NCBI RefSeq assembly: GCF_029168945.1
Contig: NC_083608.1
Coordinates: 21,284,136 to 21,348,135, forward strand
Direction of reading: 5' to 3'
DNA: 64,000 nucleotides
Origin: Cannabis sativa
Lineage: Eukaryota; Streptophyta; Magnoliopsida; Rosales; Cannabaceae
This document shows positions 51,604 through 63,632 of the stretch, piece by piece (within the stretch, counting starts at the first letter, position 1; every line of letters begins with the position of its first letter). The notes below the pieces were generated by a model. That model was given only the letters and a program-made list of their open reading frames with translations. It made no database searches and had not been told where the DNA came from. The position numbers and the translations under genes are program-made.

Positions 51604-52395
51604 TATACGAAAATGCCAAGCTTTTGGAATAAATTGGGCCTATAAATACAACCTTTTGGCATTGTAAAAAGGCATCAGATTTTAGAGAGAGTAGAAAATT
51701 ATTTTGTCATTTTATTTTTTACTCTTATTACTATTTTATCTATACTTATTTTAGTGATAAAAATGAGTGTATTAGAATAGTAATATTGGCGAGGTTAGAG
51801 TGTAGCTTTTGTAATTCTTATTTCTATTATTGATATTGATTCTTTTGTGCTTCATCTCCATATTTCATTTATTAAATTGTTCTTCATCTTCTAATTTTTC
51901 TTCCAAAATTAATAGTATCTTTTATATAAGTTCAATCATGCTTTTCTTATGTAAGTTAGGCTATTAATATTTTGGTATATTTATTATATTGTATGTCGTT
52001 TACTGCATTCTGCTAATAGTGGTATTTTGTCGATTTATGATATATAATATGATATGCTGTGAAATTAGAAGTAAAATTCAATTTATGCAAGGTTAAGTAA
52101 TATGTGCTTTTAACATACATATCTTCCAGTTGTAATTAATGGTGTAGAATTGCAACTGTGTTCAAATTAATATCAGTATTAGAATAGGATTTGTATAACT
52201 ATATTTCTACCTTACCAAACTCTTTATCTGATCAACTTTCTCACCTCATCATTTCATTATTTTTAATTCATTCCAATTTCTATATTTTTCTATTTATACT
52301 AATCTTTAGTAGTAATTTACCTCCCTGTGGATACGACATAGCCCGTTTACAACAGCGACCGTAGTGTAACTAATTGGGCGACATCAATGGATGAA
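51604..52395 (+). repeat. LTR-like remnant, plus strand
   Basis: It has a TATA box CCTATAAATACAACC at 51639, then GGCATTGTAAAAAGGCATCA and a GAGAGAGT-like start region, and ends near CTCCCTGTGGATACGACA (52321-52338), a phrase common at the 3' side of plant Ty3/gypsy LTRs. I see no primer site, interior or second LTR. It is probably an old solo or truncated LTR; boundaries are not defined. Confidence 0.35.
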
Positions 52396-52560
52396 CTATT
52401 AATTAATGACTTTTCGAGAGTTTACCTCGCTTGACCCAAACTCGCAAGATGATGCGACCTTGACAGCGTCTAGTCGCATACTGTGCCTCGCATAGTATAA
52501 AATAAGGAGGACCAAGAGAGGATTATACAAGTCGTGTATATACCGAGATATATGCGAGAC

Positions 52561-53366
52561 TAGGTATCCTTAATACATGCTCTGTTTGGTTGTTCATCCG
52601 TCCAGAAGGTTTGGAAATTAACTATCTTTTATGACCATATTATTAAATTAAAATCCTTACCTTGTAATGATACTCTATATATGTGTACTGATATTATGAC
52701 ACTCAAAGACTTTCAGTTCTTTATCTGTCTCCTCTGGAAAGTTTGGCATTGCAGGAATCAAGTATTACATCATCAGTCGGATCAAGATGCCCCAGCGCTC
52801 ATTCAGTGGACGAAAGATTATTTACTCCAATACCAGCAACACAATGAAAGAAACAAACCACACAAGCTTCAAGATGCTAGCCATTCCTCATCCCAGTGGC
52901 AACCACCACCTACTGGTCATCTTAAGCTCAATGTTGACGCTGCCCAAAATATACAAGAGATCAGGATGGGTTTTGGAATGATAGTACGAAATCATAACAC
53001 AGATGTTGTTGCAGCCTTAGCTATTCCCTGAAAAGGTGTTCACCAGCCGCTTATAATGGAAGCGCATGCTCTTCAACTCGCTCTCGAATGGTGTCAAGAG
53101 AACTCACTTGCAGTTCAACACATTGAATTTGATTGTCAAACTCTTGTACATGCTATTCGCTCGGGTCACACCAATAACATTCATCTGTAAGAATTACTTA
53201 TCAAAATCATTAGCTTATTGTCTTCTCTTCCTCAAGCTTCGATTAGCTATATCCCACGAGAGGCTAACTCTGCCGCTCATCATCTAGCTAAGCAAGCTTT
53301 AGGCTTAGAACAACAGGCTATTTTATGATTGTAATCACTTTTCTCTTTGTTGTATCATGTACTCTT
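52561..53366 (+). pseudogene. 3' part of a LINE ORF2: zinc-binding region and RNase H
   Basis: One frame runs from about 52564 (HALFGCSSVQKVWK) to TGA near 53329, broken by TGA at 53029 and TAA near 53188. It carries the C-terminal region of plant LINE ORF2: LLWKVWHCRNQVLHH, then RNase H motifs LNVDAA, MEAHALQLALEW, FDCQTLVHAI and NSAAHHLAKQAL, placing the catalytic D, E and D. It is not closely related to the LINE at 18560. The 3' UTR is cut at 53366 by the copia element and resumes at 63436. Confidence 0.85.
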
Positions 53367-55245
53367 TGTTGGGTTTTATGCCCTAAATAAAACTCATTTC
53401 AATATAATCAGATTTACTTATTAATATAGATCAGAAATAACATTTAATGTTGCATAGTTCACATGATTTATTTCATGATTATATGTACATAATGTATAGA
53501 TTCATCTGAAACCCTTTTCACATACTTGATCCTGTTTATTATGCCGTCAACACATTGGAAAGTAAACATGACTATGTGAATAAAGTTTCCTAGATTTATC
53601 AGACACAGGGTTTTACTGATATGATGATCTACAACAAGAGTTTACTTGTATTTGGAGAAATACTATGTTCTTTCCAGAATATTGGTTAAAGTAAAGCTCA
53701 GGTTGGATGCATGGAGTATGCATCGGAAGGGACCGATATTGAACTTTGACTTAGATTTAATTAAACTTACCGTAAAATCTATTCAAGTCAATATCGCCTA
53801 GTTGATCCTAGATCAAATGATCTTAATCCTGTTATGATTAGGCTCAATCTTGAAAGGCTATTCGTGTTCCTTGAATTGTTAGTTAAGCCTGCTTTTAGGT
53901 CAGGGTGATACGTACTTTTTGGGAACACGGTAGTGCAATTGAGTGGGAGCGCTAGCATAAACATGGAATCTATAGCTTCTATCTGGCGAATAGTAAGCAA
54001 AGGATGATCACCTTCGAGCTTGACCAAACGAAAATAAATGGTGGAGATCTCATTTCACATAAGCTGAAATATCATTTATACGGGGTCAAGTGTTTTAAGG
54101 ATAAAATACATAGTAGGGTGTTACGGTAATTTAATCCCTTTACTGTGTAGATCATTCATATAGAGGATAATTGATCAAATTAGGATTATAACAATAGATA
54201 ACTAATGATGTGTCTATATGGTGGAACATATAGAGCATTCTATATACTGAGAGTGCAATTCTAAGTTCTATGCGTGGATTCAACGAAGATTAATAAGTTA
54301 GTGAATTTTAGTGCTAAATTCTTAATCTACTTATTGGAAGCTCGGTTATATAGACCCATGGTCCCCCCACTAGTTGAGATAATATTGCTTGTAAGACTCA
54401 TGTAATTGATTTTGATTAATCAATTATAATTCTCAAATTAGACTATGTCTATTTGTGAATTTTTCACTAAGTAAGGGCGAAATTGTAAAGAAAGAGTTAA
54501 TAGGGGCATATTTATTAATTATGATACTTTGTATGGTTCAATTAATAAATATGATAAATGACAATATTATTTAATAATTATTTATAGTTATTAAATAGTT
54601 AGAATTGGCATTTAAATGGTTGAATTAGGAAATTGGTATTTTTGAGAAAATCAGATACAAAAGGTGTTAAAATTGCAAAATTGCAAAAAGCAAGGCCCAA
54701 TCCACTAAGTGTATGGCCGGCCACCTTTGTAGGTATTTTAAATTGATTTTTTCATTATTTTAATGCCATATAATTCAAATCTAACCCTAGTGGAATGCTA
54801 TAAATAGATAGTGAAGGCTTCAGGAAAAACACTTCTTCTGATTCAGAGAATCTGAGCCTTCTCTCTCCCTATCTTTAGCTGCCACTTCTTCTTTCTCTTC
54901 CTTTGAATTTCGAACTACCTTAGTGTATGAGTAGTGCCCACACACATCAAGTGATACCTCAATCATAGTGAGGAAGATCGTGAAGAAAGATCATCAGCAA
55001 AGGAGTTTCAGCATCAAAGATTCAGAGAAAGAGATCCAGGTTCAGATATTGATAATGCTCTGCTACAGAAAGGAATCAAGGGCTAGATATCTGAACGGAA
55101 GGAGTCATTATATTCCGCTGCACCCAATGTAAGGTTTCTTAAACTTTATATGTGTTTAATTTATCGTTTTAGAAAGTTCTTATTTAGGATGTTAATAAAC
55201 ATACTTGTGAGTAGATCTAAGATCCTGGTAAAATAATTTCCAACA
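53367..55245 (+). repeat. Copia 5' LTR
   Basis: 1879 bp, TGTTGGGTTTTATGCC ... ATTTCCAACA, with TG/CA ends. The U3-R region has a TATA box at 54799-54806. Confidence 0.95.
54799..54806 (+). promoter_or_regulatory. TATA box in copia 5' LTR
   Basis: GCTATAAATAGATAG is a strong plant TATA box, about 450 bp before the LTR end, and is kept in the 3' LTR at 62987-62994. Transcription probably starts about 30 bp downstream. Confidence 0.7.
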
Positions 55246-55247
55246 AC

Positions 55248-55260
55248 TGGCCTCAGAGCC
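55248..55260 (+). other. Degenerate initiator-Met primer-binding site
   Basis: TGGCCTCAGAGCC lies two bases after the LTR. It matches the usual TGGTATCAGAGCC except at two positions. It may be decayed or suited to a variant tRNA. Confidence 0.7.
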
Positions 55261-58200
55261 ATGGTAATTGATTTACTTGCAAGAAATTTGGACTTTAAAA
55301 CGATTGTTTGTATGTTTTTGGATGGCATCATGTTGTATTGAGTGTTATTTGATGATTTATTGATGTTTGTAAATTTTTTGTGAAAAATAATTGCGATTTT
55401 GTTTCTGGAATTATTTTTATTGGATAGTATGAGAAAAATTAAGCAAGTTAGCCTTTTACAGAACTCAATTTCAATTTTATTTGAATCAGTTATGAATTTT
55501 TGAAGATTTGAAAAAATCGGGGCTGTGCTGAAATTTTCCTGCGATCGCAAATCTGTCCGTACAGTTCACAATTTTTTCGTTTTTCTTCGATTTTTCATGC
55601 TTTTTCATGGAATTAACTTCCGATTTTTGGTATAGTTTTGTATTTATACTATTACTATTCCTAATTCAATTCTAATTATCATTTTGAATTAATTTAATAT
55701 TTTTTAAATTTAATTCAAGATATTAGTGTAATTTGAATTTGAATAGAATTAATATCTATCTTCTTGCTTAAAAATCTATCTTATTTTAAAATTTGATTAT
55801 ATCTTATCTTATTTTAAATTTAAAAATAAGATATTTATAATCATGTAATTTTTAAATGATATAAGATATTTTGCTAATTTTTTAAATTTTGTTATTTTAT
55901 TTATTTAAATTACATTTAAAATTTGAAAAAGATATTTATTTATCTTTTCTAATTTTTTATTTAATTTTTATTTATAAAATAACATTTAAAATTTAAAAGT
56001 AGTTAGCAAATTTTTGAAATGATATTTAGGTTGGTTGAAACCTAATTTTTCAAAAATTGTAGGTTTAATTTTAAATTTAAATTTTTTTAAAAAAAAATTT
56101 GAATTTTTCAAATTTTTTTTAAAATTTTCGAAAAATTATTTTTTAATTAATTAATTATTTCGAAATTAATTATTTAATTTAAAATTAAATAAATCCTACA
56201 TCCAACTATCCAACTAACCTTGTTGCAGGAGTATGTGTTTTAGCTTATGTGTAAGTTTTCAAAACCTATTATTACTTGATTGCAAATAGCCATGGTTACT
56301 TTTTGCCAGATCTAATGATCTGATGGCTCCCTTGGTCAAGATAATAATTTGTAACAGGTATATTTACAATCTTCTTTCATCTGTGTATGACCTAGCAACA
56401 TGATAGGACCCATCCAAAGTGTGCCTGTGTGAGCCTATGTGTTTAATTTGATTATAGATACATATAGGTTGTTGTTGCTAAAATAAATTATCATAGTTCT
56501 TGATAGAATTTATTTAGGCCCATTTAGTTATTGGGCTTATTCAATTAATAACAGTTGTTCTTATTAAGGTTAAATTCCTCTCTTTTGGGCCTTGTGTGAG
56601 AGTTGGGAGCCATAGTAGTGGGTACGACATACTGAACCCAGCACCCCCTCACATGAACCACCCCAATTGTGAAGGCCCATTTGCCTGATTTGAATAAATG
56701 TACTAGGTTAATTAAACTAGTTTAACCTAATAAAATTGATTAGCAACATAATTAATTTCATTTATTTTGAAATTAATTTAAGAAAATTATAGTTTAAAGA
56801 ATTCTTTATTCTAAGCTAAACTATATGTATTTTCTTGTATTTAATTAAATATAGAATTATAACCATCTAGATTCTTTCTGGAACTTAATTTAAATTTTTC
56901 ATTAAATATTCTTATTTAAGTTGATATTTAGTTATCTACAACTAACCAACTTAAATCTGAATATCTTTTGAATTTCAAATTTCAAAATTAAGTTGAGGAA
57001 TTTTAGGCATTGGTTATTAAGATTCTTTAGATATTTTTTAAGTTAATATCTTTTCGAATATTAACTTAAAATGGAATATTTTCAAATTAAGTGGTTACAA
57101 CTTAATTTTTGATATTTAATTAAATTTAAATTTGAAAATATTTAAGTTCTAGATTTTTTCTAATACAACTTAAATTAGATATTTTTTCAAATTTTGTGGA
57201 AAAGATACTTAGTCAAATAAGATATTTTCTAGATAGTTATTTCTAGACTACTTATTATTTCTAATATTAAATAGGAAATATTATACATTGTGAAATTAAT
57301 TATTTATATAATTAATTTTGGTACAATTTATTTTAAGTATATTTTTCCTAGTATTAAACTAGAGATTAATAATTAAGCCTTCTCTACACTTAATTATTTA
57401 TTTCTTGAATTTAATACATTTAATTAATTTGAAAAATTAAATATCTAAGTTGATTTTCATCATGATACTTAAATATTTTTTTTATGACACTTAATTAAAT
57501 AGAAAATTATTTTTAGTTGAAATTTATTTTTCAACTAAATTTAAATAATTTTCAAAATATATATTTTTTTATTTTATTAATCAAATTTCGAAATTGCATT
57601 TCTTAAATGCTGGAATTTCGAATTTTATTTGAAAAATAGATTAAGTTGTAAATTAATTATTTATTTTAATTAATTCTTGGATCAACTTAAATCAATGATT
57701 TTTTTCATTTATTGATTAATTTAAAATAAATTGAATTAAAGTATATTATTAGAAATTGAATTAATTAGTCAAAGGAAAATCTAGATAGATGATATTTTTG
57801 CTTGAAGTATTTTTCTAGTGTATTTAATTAAATAGAAAATTAATATTTAAGTTGATTTTAATCATCATACTTAAATATTTGAAATTTTTCTTATATATTT
57901 AATTAAATAGGAAAATTATATTTTTTGTTGTAAATTAATTTTATTAATTAATTTTGGGCCAACATTAAATTAGAATAATTTTTCCAGGATTTATTTTTTA
58001 TTTTAACATGCATTTTTCAAAAATTGTATTCTTAAATACTTTAATTTTTCGAAATGCAATATATATTTATAGAAAATTAAATTTGAGTTGTAAATTAATT
58101 TAAATTAATTTTGTAACAACTTAAATTGAATATTTTTCTAAATATTTATTGGAAATTATTACTAAGATGGAAATAATTCATGTTATTTTCATAACCATCT

Positions 58201-61200
58201 AAGTAAAATTTATAAATATTAAATTAAAATTTATATTTAGAATTTTTCATTCTAAATTGAAAATTTTAAATAAATATATATTTAAAATAAATAGATTAAA
58301 TAAAGAGAATCAAAGAAAATACCACTCACTTTAAATAATGAGCTTGATTATTATTAAGATATTCGATCTCCATTGTTGGTCTTACAAAAGTTAAATGTTT
58401 TCAATATAACCTCGAGACGCTAGACTTCGTCCCCCTATGGATGGTTATTCGTTGAACGCATTTAACACCGTAAGATTTCATTTGATAAGTGTTTTGTAAG
58501 TTTTCGTCTCTATTAGACTCTCCCCTACGGTGACTACTTAGAGATAAACTTATGAAACATGAAACAATGGTGGAAGCTCATAAAATGAGAATAACCTTGA
58601 CTCTCGCCTACCGGGACAACGTTGGATTCTTATTTTGATCGAATAAAAGGTTGCTAGAATGGTTTCTATTTTAGATGAGCTGACAACTCTATTCAATAAA
58701 TGATACTTTGACTCTCGCCTACCGGGACACTGTATCAGTTTGTTGAAAACCTTGGAAATTATTTAGGATTGTATGTTTTAGTATTTTCACTAGTCATTCC
58801 TACTTGCTATATGTTTATAATTTCTGAATTGTGTATGAATTTATATTGAACCATGTTATTTTCTGTTATTAAGTTGTAGTTTAATTTCGAATCTTCATTG
58901 TTGGTCTAACATGTTTGTTTTTCTAATGAGATAAATCCCTAATGGATTTTCACCATTAGACATACATAATAGTGTAAGATCTCGAAAGATAAATATTGTA
59001 TATGCAACATCTAGCTGATCATCAATTGATGACACCTTAGACTAGTATTTTTACAATATGAAACAAGAAGATTACATAAATAAGATTACTTTGTCTTTCG
59101 CTAATCGAAGCATCGTTGGATTCTTATTTAAACAACGAAATTATCCAAATTCCTCTTAGCTTATTCATTTCGAATTAGCTCAATAATATATCATTGGATG
59201 AATGGTCTATAAATTATTTCATGTCATTATATTTTCTCTTAAGAAATTAAATGACGCATATGATTATAATCCCGAAATTCTATTCCCAATTGATATAAAT
59301 CCTCAATCTTAGATTTCTCCTACTTGTATGGGCAAATCTGACTTAGAGTTTAAATAGTAGTGGTGGTCCAAGAAAGAATTACTCATTATATTTGGTTGAA
59401 TTTAAGTCTTTGACTTTAATTTTAGAATCCAAACAGAAATTTTCTTATATTTCTAATTCCAGAATACAATACAGTTACACTTTCTCAAGTGTTTAATATC
59501 CATCTTATATTAATGGATTAAAACTGTATGGAATATGAGTTAGGTATTCTGTGACCAGGATCCACTTGCAGTATTCTAAGAACTCTTTGATGTAACTAAA
59601 CCTATGTCATCAATAGACACTACCATTTTTTTTAATCTATGTCATCTGTATCTTCTTCATAGTGGATTTGACAAGATCAATCTCTGCAAAGAGTTAATAT
59701 GCCTATATCCACTGAAAGTAGTTCATCTCATTCGCAGATGGATGTACATTCAGGGGTGGATATGAGTTTTTCGTTGTATTCTTAAAACGATAACTCTAGA
59801 TTATACCTTTTAGCAAAGAAATTTGAAATGTTTGAAAAATTTCATAATTTCTAGCAATGGTTAAAACCATTAAGGTAAGTGGTTAAAGATCTTGCGAACT
59901 GATAGGGGTGGAGAAATAGTTAGTAGATATGCAGTTCAAAGATCATTAAATTGATTTTTGAATTATATCCAAACTTACCTCCCCAGAAATTTCGAGTTGC
60001 ATATTGATGATTAGTTACTAGTCGTTGCCTAAATCCTTCTATGGTAATACAATTTCAGAATGATGTAATGGTTGGGTACTTAATGTAAATCATTACTAGA
60101 TTCATGGATGACCTAATCAAAATCTTAAGAAAAGCTAGAACTGTTAACCATGGTTTGTTAGCTATTCTAAGTGATTAGGGGTGGACCATCCCATTGTCAA
60201 TAGATAAGAAAGTGTTTGTTCAAACAAATACTACTTTTCTAAGAAAATGACTAAGTCTGAAAAACAAGTAGCAAATAAAGGAGATATTTAATTCTTGATT
60301 CCAAAAGTGTTCTATCATCTTATATAACATATGATGATCCCACTGCCTCTGTTGTCTTGTCACAACCGAAGAGATCAATACCATTTAGTTTTCTTAGACA
60401 TAATTCGCGGTGCCTTGTCGTAGTGGGAGAGTTTCTAGGAACTCACCTTCTTATGACTTGGGAGACACTAGTGATTAAAATCCATTGTGAGTTTAAACAA
60501 GTAATGGATTGTCAAGATAAGAAACTAAGAAGAAAGCCAATAGAACTATGGTTTAATCCATTCACATGGAGTAACCTAAAGTTTTCTATTACAAGGACAT
60601 AAAAGGAAATTTTCGATTAATAAGTCTATTCTATGGACTTAACAAACTTCCTGTTCCTAGTATTATAGGTTTGAGTTTATCTAAACCTATGGCTTGTGGT
60701 ATACCTGGTAATTACTTACTCTAATGCAAGCAACTTACTTTAGTAAGATGCTGAAGCATTTTCTTTCTAATGGAAATCTATAGAAGCTTCACAACTTCTT
60801 AGGTATAGATTTTATTTATCTAAGGAAAAGTCTTAACTATTCCAGAAAAGATAAAGCCATGAAAGAATTTCTTATATCAACAGTGAGAGGTCTTAGATAT
60901 GCTTTTTTATGCCTTAGACCAGACACCTGCTGTTGAGTGGGAGTAATGAGTAGGTATCAGATTAATCCAGGAGAAGAACAATGGAAGACAATCAAGTAAA
61001 TCTTAAGATAAAGAAGAGGAACTATATGTTAGTCTATAAGAGTGTGTTTAAAACTCTTAGACTACACCATATCAGATTTCGAAATTTGCCTTTGTGCTAG
61101 TAAATCTTTCTGATAAGATGGTGGTTACTCTGGGGGTGGAATAGTGATTTTGGAGAAGTGTAAAAACCTATCTGAAGTCTCTAGGTCTACCAGAGAGAGA

Positions 61201-61542
61201 CTGAATGTTAAAGCTGCAGGAAAGGTACTTATTCAGTCTAAGGAAAGTTCTATACATTTTTGGCATCATTCCAAATTGCCTTAAACTACTAGTGTTAATT
61301 TCCTGATTAACCAAAAGTAATTGCCAAAGATATAGAATTCAGTATCCCAAGAGAGTAGACATATAGAGAGGAATTTCACATTATCAATGATTTTGTGATT
61401 AAGGAAGAGTAATGGTGGAGAAAAGGTTGTGTTTAATTCAACCTTTCAGATCCTATTACGAGGAGTTTACTACTACTACACTTGATTTGTATATCAAGGT
61501 GTTGAGATTATTTGAAACGCACTTTTTGTTTTATATTAGTGC
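55261..61542 (+). pseudogene. Decayed copia gag-pol region
   Basis: No ORF above about 80 codons. 55560-58330 is very AT-rich and unreadable as gag. Pol traces, in short frames interrupted by stops and shifts, include GAG-pre-integrase-like sequence near 59640-59700; integrase with a trace of LRTDRGGE near 59893-59918; RT near 60890-60935 with a trace of a YAF-CLRPDT stretch; SRYQINPGEEQW near 60945-60985; RNYMLVYKS near 61018-61045; and RNase H with TLGGGIVI near 61126-61150. The order integrase before RT is diagnostic of Ty1/copia. The coding decay is far greater than the LTR divergence allows if this copy had been intact when it inserted. Confidence 0.75.
58369..59140 (+). repeat. Diverged internal duplication, about 525-bp period
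   Basis: Landmarks in 58369-58640 recur in 58890-59140 in the same order: ATTGTTGGTCT, a GTAAGAT box, TGAAACAA, a TTTGACTCTCGCCTA-like box and CGTTGGATTCTTATTT. CTCTCGCCTACCGGGACA also recurs at 58601 and 58713, so there is a further partial copy between them. Confidence 0.65.
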
Positions 61543-61553
61543 AAGTGGGAGTT
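61543..61553 (+). other. Copia polypurine tract
   Basis: AAGTGGGAGTT lies directly before the 3' LTR start TGTTGGG at 61554. It is shorter than the gypsy tract but correctly placed. Confidence 0.65.
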
Positions 61554-63435
61554 TGTTGGGTTTTATGCCCTAAATAAAACTCATTTCAATATAATCAGAT
61601 TTACTTATTAATATAGATCAGAAATAACATTTAATGTTGCATGGTTCACATGATTTATTTCATGATTATATGTACATAATGTATAGATTCATCTGAAACC
61701 CTTTTCACATACTTGATCCTGTTTATTGTGCCGTCAACACATTGGAAAGTAAACATGACTATGTGAATAAAGTTTCCTAGATTTATCAGACACAGGGTTT
61801 TACTGATATGATAATCTACAACAAGAGTTTACTTGTATTTGGAGAAATACTATGTTCTTTCCAGAACATTGGTTAAAGTAAAGCTCAGGTTGGATGCATG
61901 GAGTATGCATCGGAAGGGACCGATATTGAACTTTGACTTAGATTTAATTAAACTTACCGTAAAATCTATTCAAGTCAATATCGCCTAGTTGATCCTAGAT
62001 CAAATGATCTTAATCCTGTTATGATTAGGCTCAATCTTGAAAGGCTATTCGTGTTCCTTGAATTGTTAGTTAAGCCTGCTTTTAGGTCAGGGTGATACGT
62101 ACTTTTTGGGAACACGGTAGTGCAATTGAGTGGGAGCGCTAGCATAAACATGGAATCTATAGCTTCTATCTGGCGAATAGTAAGCAAAGGATGATTACCT
62201 TCGAGCTTGACCAAACGAAAATAAATGGTGGAGATCTCATTTCACATAAGCTGAAATATCATTTATACGGGGTCAAGTGTTTTAAGGATAAAATACATAG
62301 TAGGGTGTTACGGTAATTTAATCCCTTTACTGTGTAGATCATTCATATAGAGGATAATTGATCAAATTAGGATTATAACAATGGATAACTAATGATGTGT
62401 CTATATGGTGGAACATATAGAGCATTCTATATACTGAGAGTGCAATTCTAAGTTCTATGCGTGGATTCAACGAAGAATTAATAAGTTAGTGAATTTTAGT
62501 GCTAAATTCTTGATCTACTTATTGGAAGCTCGGTTATATAGACCCATGGTCCCCCCACTAGTTGAGATAATATTGCTTGTAAGACTCATGTAATTGATTT
62601 TGATTAATCAATTATAATTCTCAAATTAGACTATGTCTATTTGTGAATTTTTCACTAAATAAGGGCGAAATTGTAAAGAAAGAGTTAATAGGGGCATATT
62701 TATTAATTATGATACTTTGTATGGTTCAATTAATAAATATGATAAATGACAATATTATTTAATAATTATTTATAGTTATTAAATAGTTAGAATTGGCATT
62801 TAAATGGTTGAATTAGGAAATTGGCATTTTTGAGAAAATCAGATACAAAAGGTGTTAAAATTGCAAAATTGCAAAAAGCAAGGCCCAATCCACTAAGTGT
62901 ATGGCCGGCCACCTTTGTAGGTATTTTAAATTGATTTTTTCATTATTTTAATGCCATATAATTCAAATCTAACCCTAGTGGAATGCTATAAATAGATAGT
63001 GAAGGCTTCAGGAAAAACACTTCTTCTGATTCAGAGAATCTGAGCCTTCTCTCTCCCTATCTTTAGCTGCCACTTCTTCTTTCTCTTCCTTTGAATTTCG
63101 AACTACCTTAGTGTATAAGTAGTGCCCACACACATCAAGTGATACCTCAATCATAGTGAGGAAGATCGTGAAGAAAGATCATCAGCAAAGGAGATTCAGC
63201 ATCAAAGATTCAGAGAAAGAGATCCAGGTTCAGATATTGATAATGCTCTGCTACAGAAAGGAATCAAGGGCTAGATATCTGAACGGAAGGAGTCATTATA
63301 TTCCGCTGCACCCAATGTAAGGTTTCTTAAACTTTATATGTGTTTAATTTATCGTTTTAGAAAGTTCTTATTTAGGATGTTAATAAACATATACTTGTGA
63401 GTAGATCTAAGATCCTGGTAAAATAATTTCCAACA
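61554..63435 (+). repeat. Copia 3' LTR
   Basis: 1882 bp, nearly identical to 53367-55245 (1879 bp). Differences seen are scattered transitions plus a 1-bp (near 62474) and a 2-bp (near 63391) indel. It is followed by CTCTT. Confidence 0.95.
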
Positions 63436-63482
63436 CTCTTTGGTTTGATCTTTGGATACAGATTTCCAAGTTTAAAAAAAAA
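63436..63482 (+). other. 3' UTR end and poly(A) of the interrupted LINE fragment
   Basis: After the copia element the LINE 3' UTR resumes (TTGGTTTGATCTTTGG) and ends in nine A at 63474-63482, giving the natural 3' terminus of the element at 52561-53366. The copia insertion is therefore younger than this LINE. Confidence 0.75.
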
Positions 63483-63557
63483 CTTGAAAAAAGAAAGAGT
63501 AATAATTGTGTAATATTATATATATAATTATTAAAATAATAAATATATTGATAAGAA

Positions 63558-63560
<3 letters not shown>

Positions 63561-63631
<71 letters not shown>
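63561..63631. repeat. (GA)n microsatellite
   Basis: 71 bp of uninterrupted GA. The Leu/Ser-repeat ORFs over it are products of the repeat. Confidence 0.97.

Positions 63632-63632
<1 letters not shown>

Larger units (their letters stand above)
53367..63435 (+). mobile_element. Complete Ty1/copia-type element with decayed interior
   Basis: 10,069 bp: LTR 53367-55245, interior 55246-61553, LTR 61554-63435. The 5-bp target duplication CTCTT lies at 53362-53366 and 63436-63440. The primer site is at 55248 and a purine tract precedes the 3' LTR. Remnants in the order integrase, RT, RNase H mark it as Ty1/copia. By eye the LTRs differ at about 11 substitutions and two small indels in 1.88 kb (about 0.6%), which is young, yet the interior has no long ORF. 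See findings. Confidence 0.93.

Noticed and set aside
53788..54027. 79-codon minus-strand ORF, also at 61975-62214
   Set aside because: The two copies are the same LTR position; the shared sequence reflects LTR duplication, with no start context or protein motif.
60357..60602. 81-codon ORF within the copia interior
   Set aside because: No start ATG, no match to the pol motifs expected at that place; likely a chance open frame in decayed DNA.
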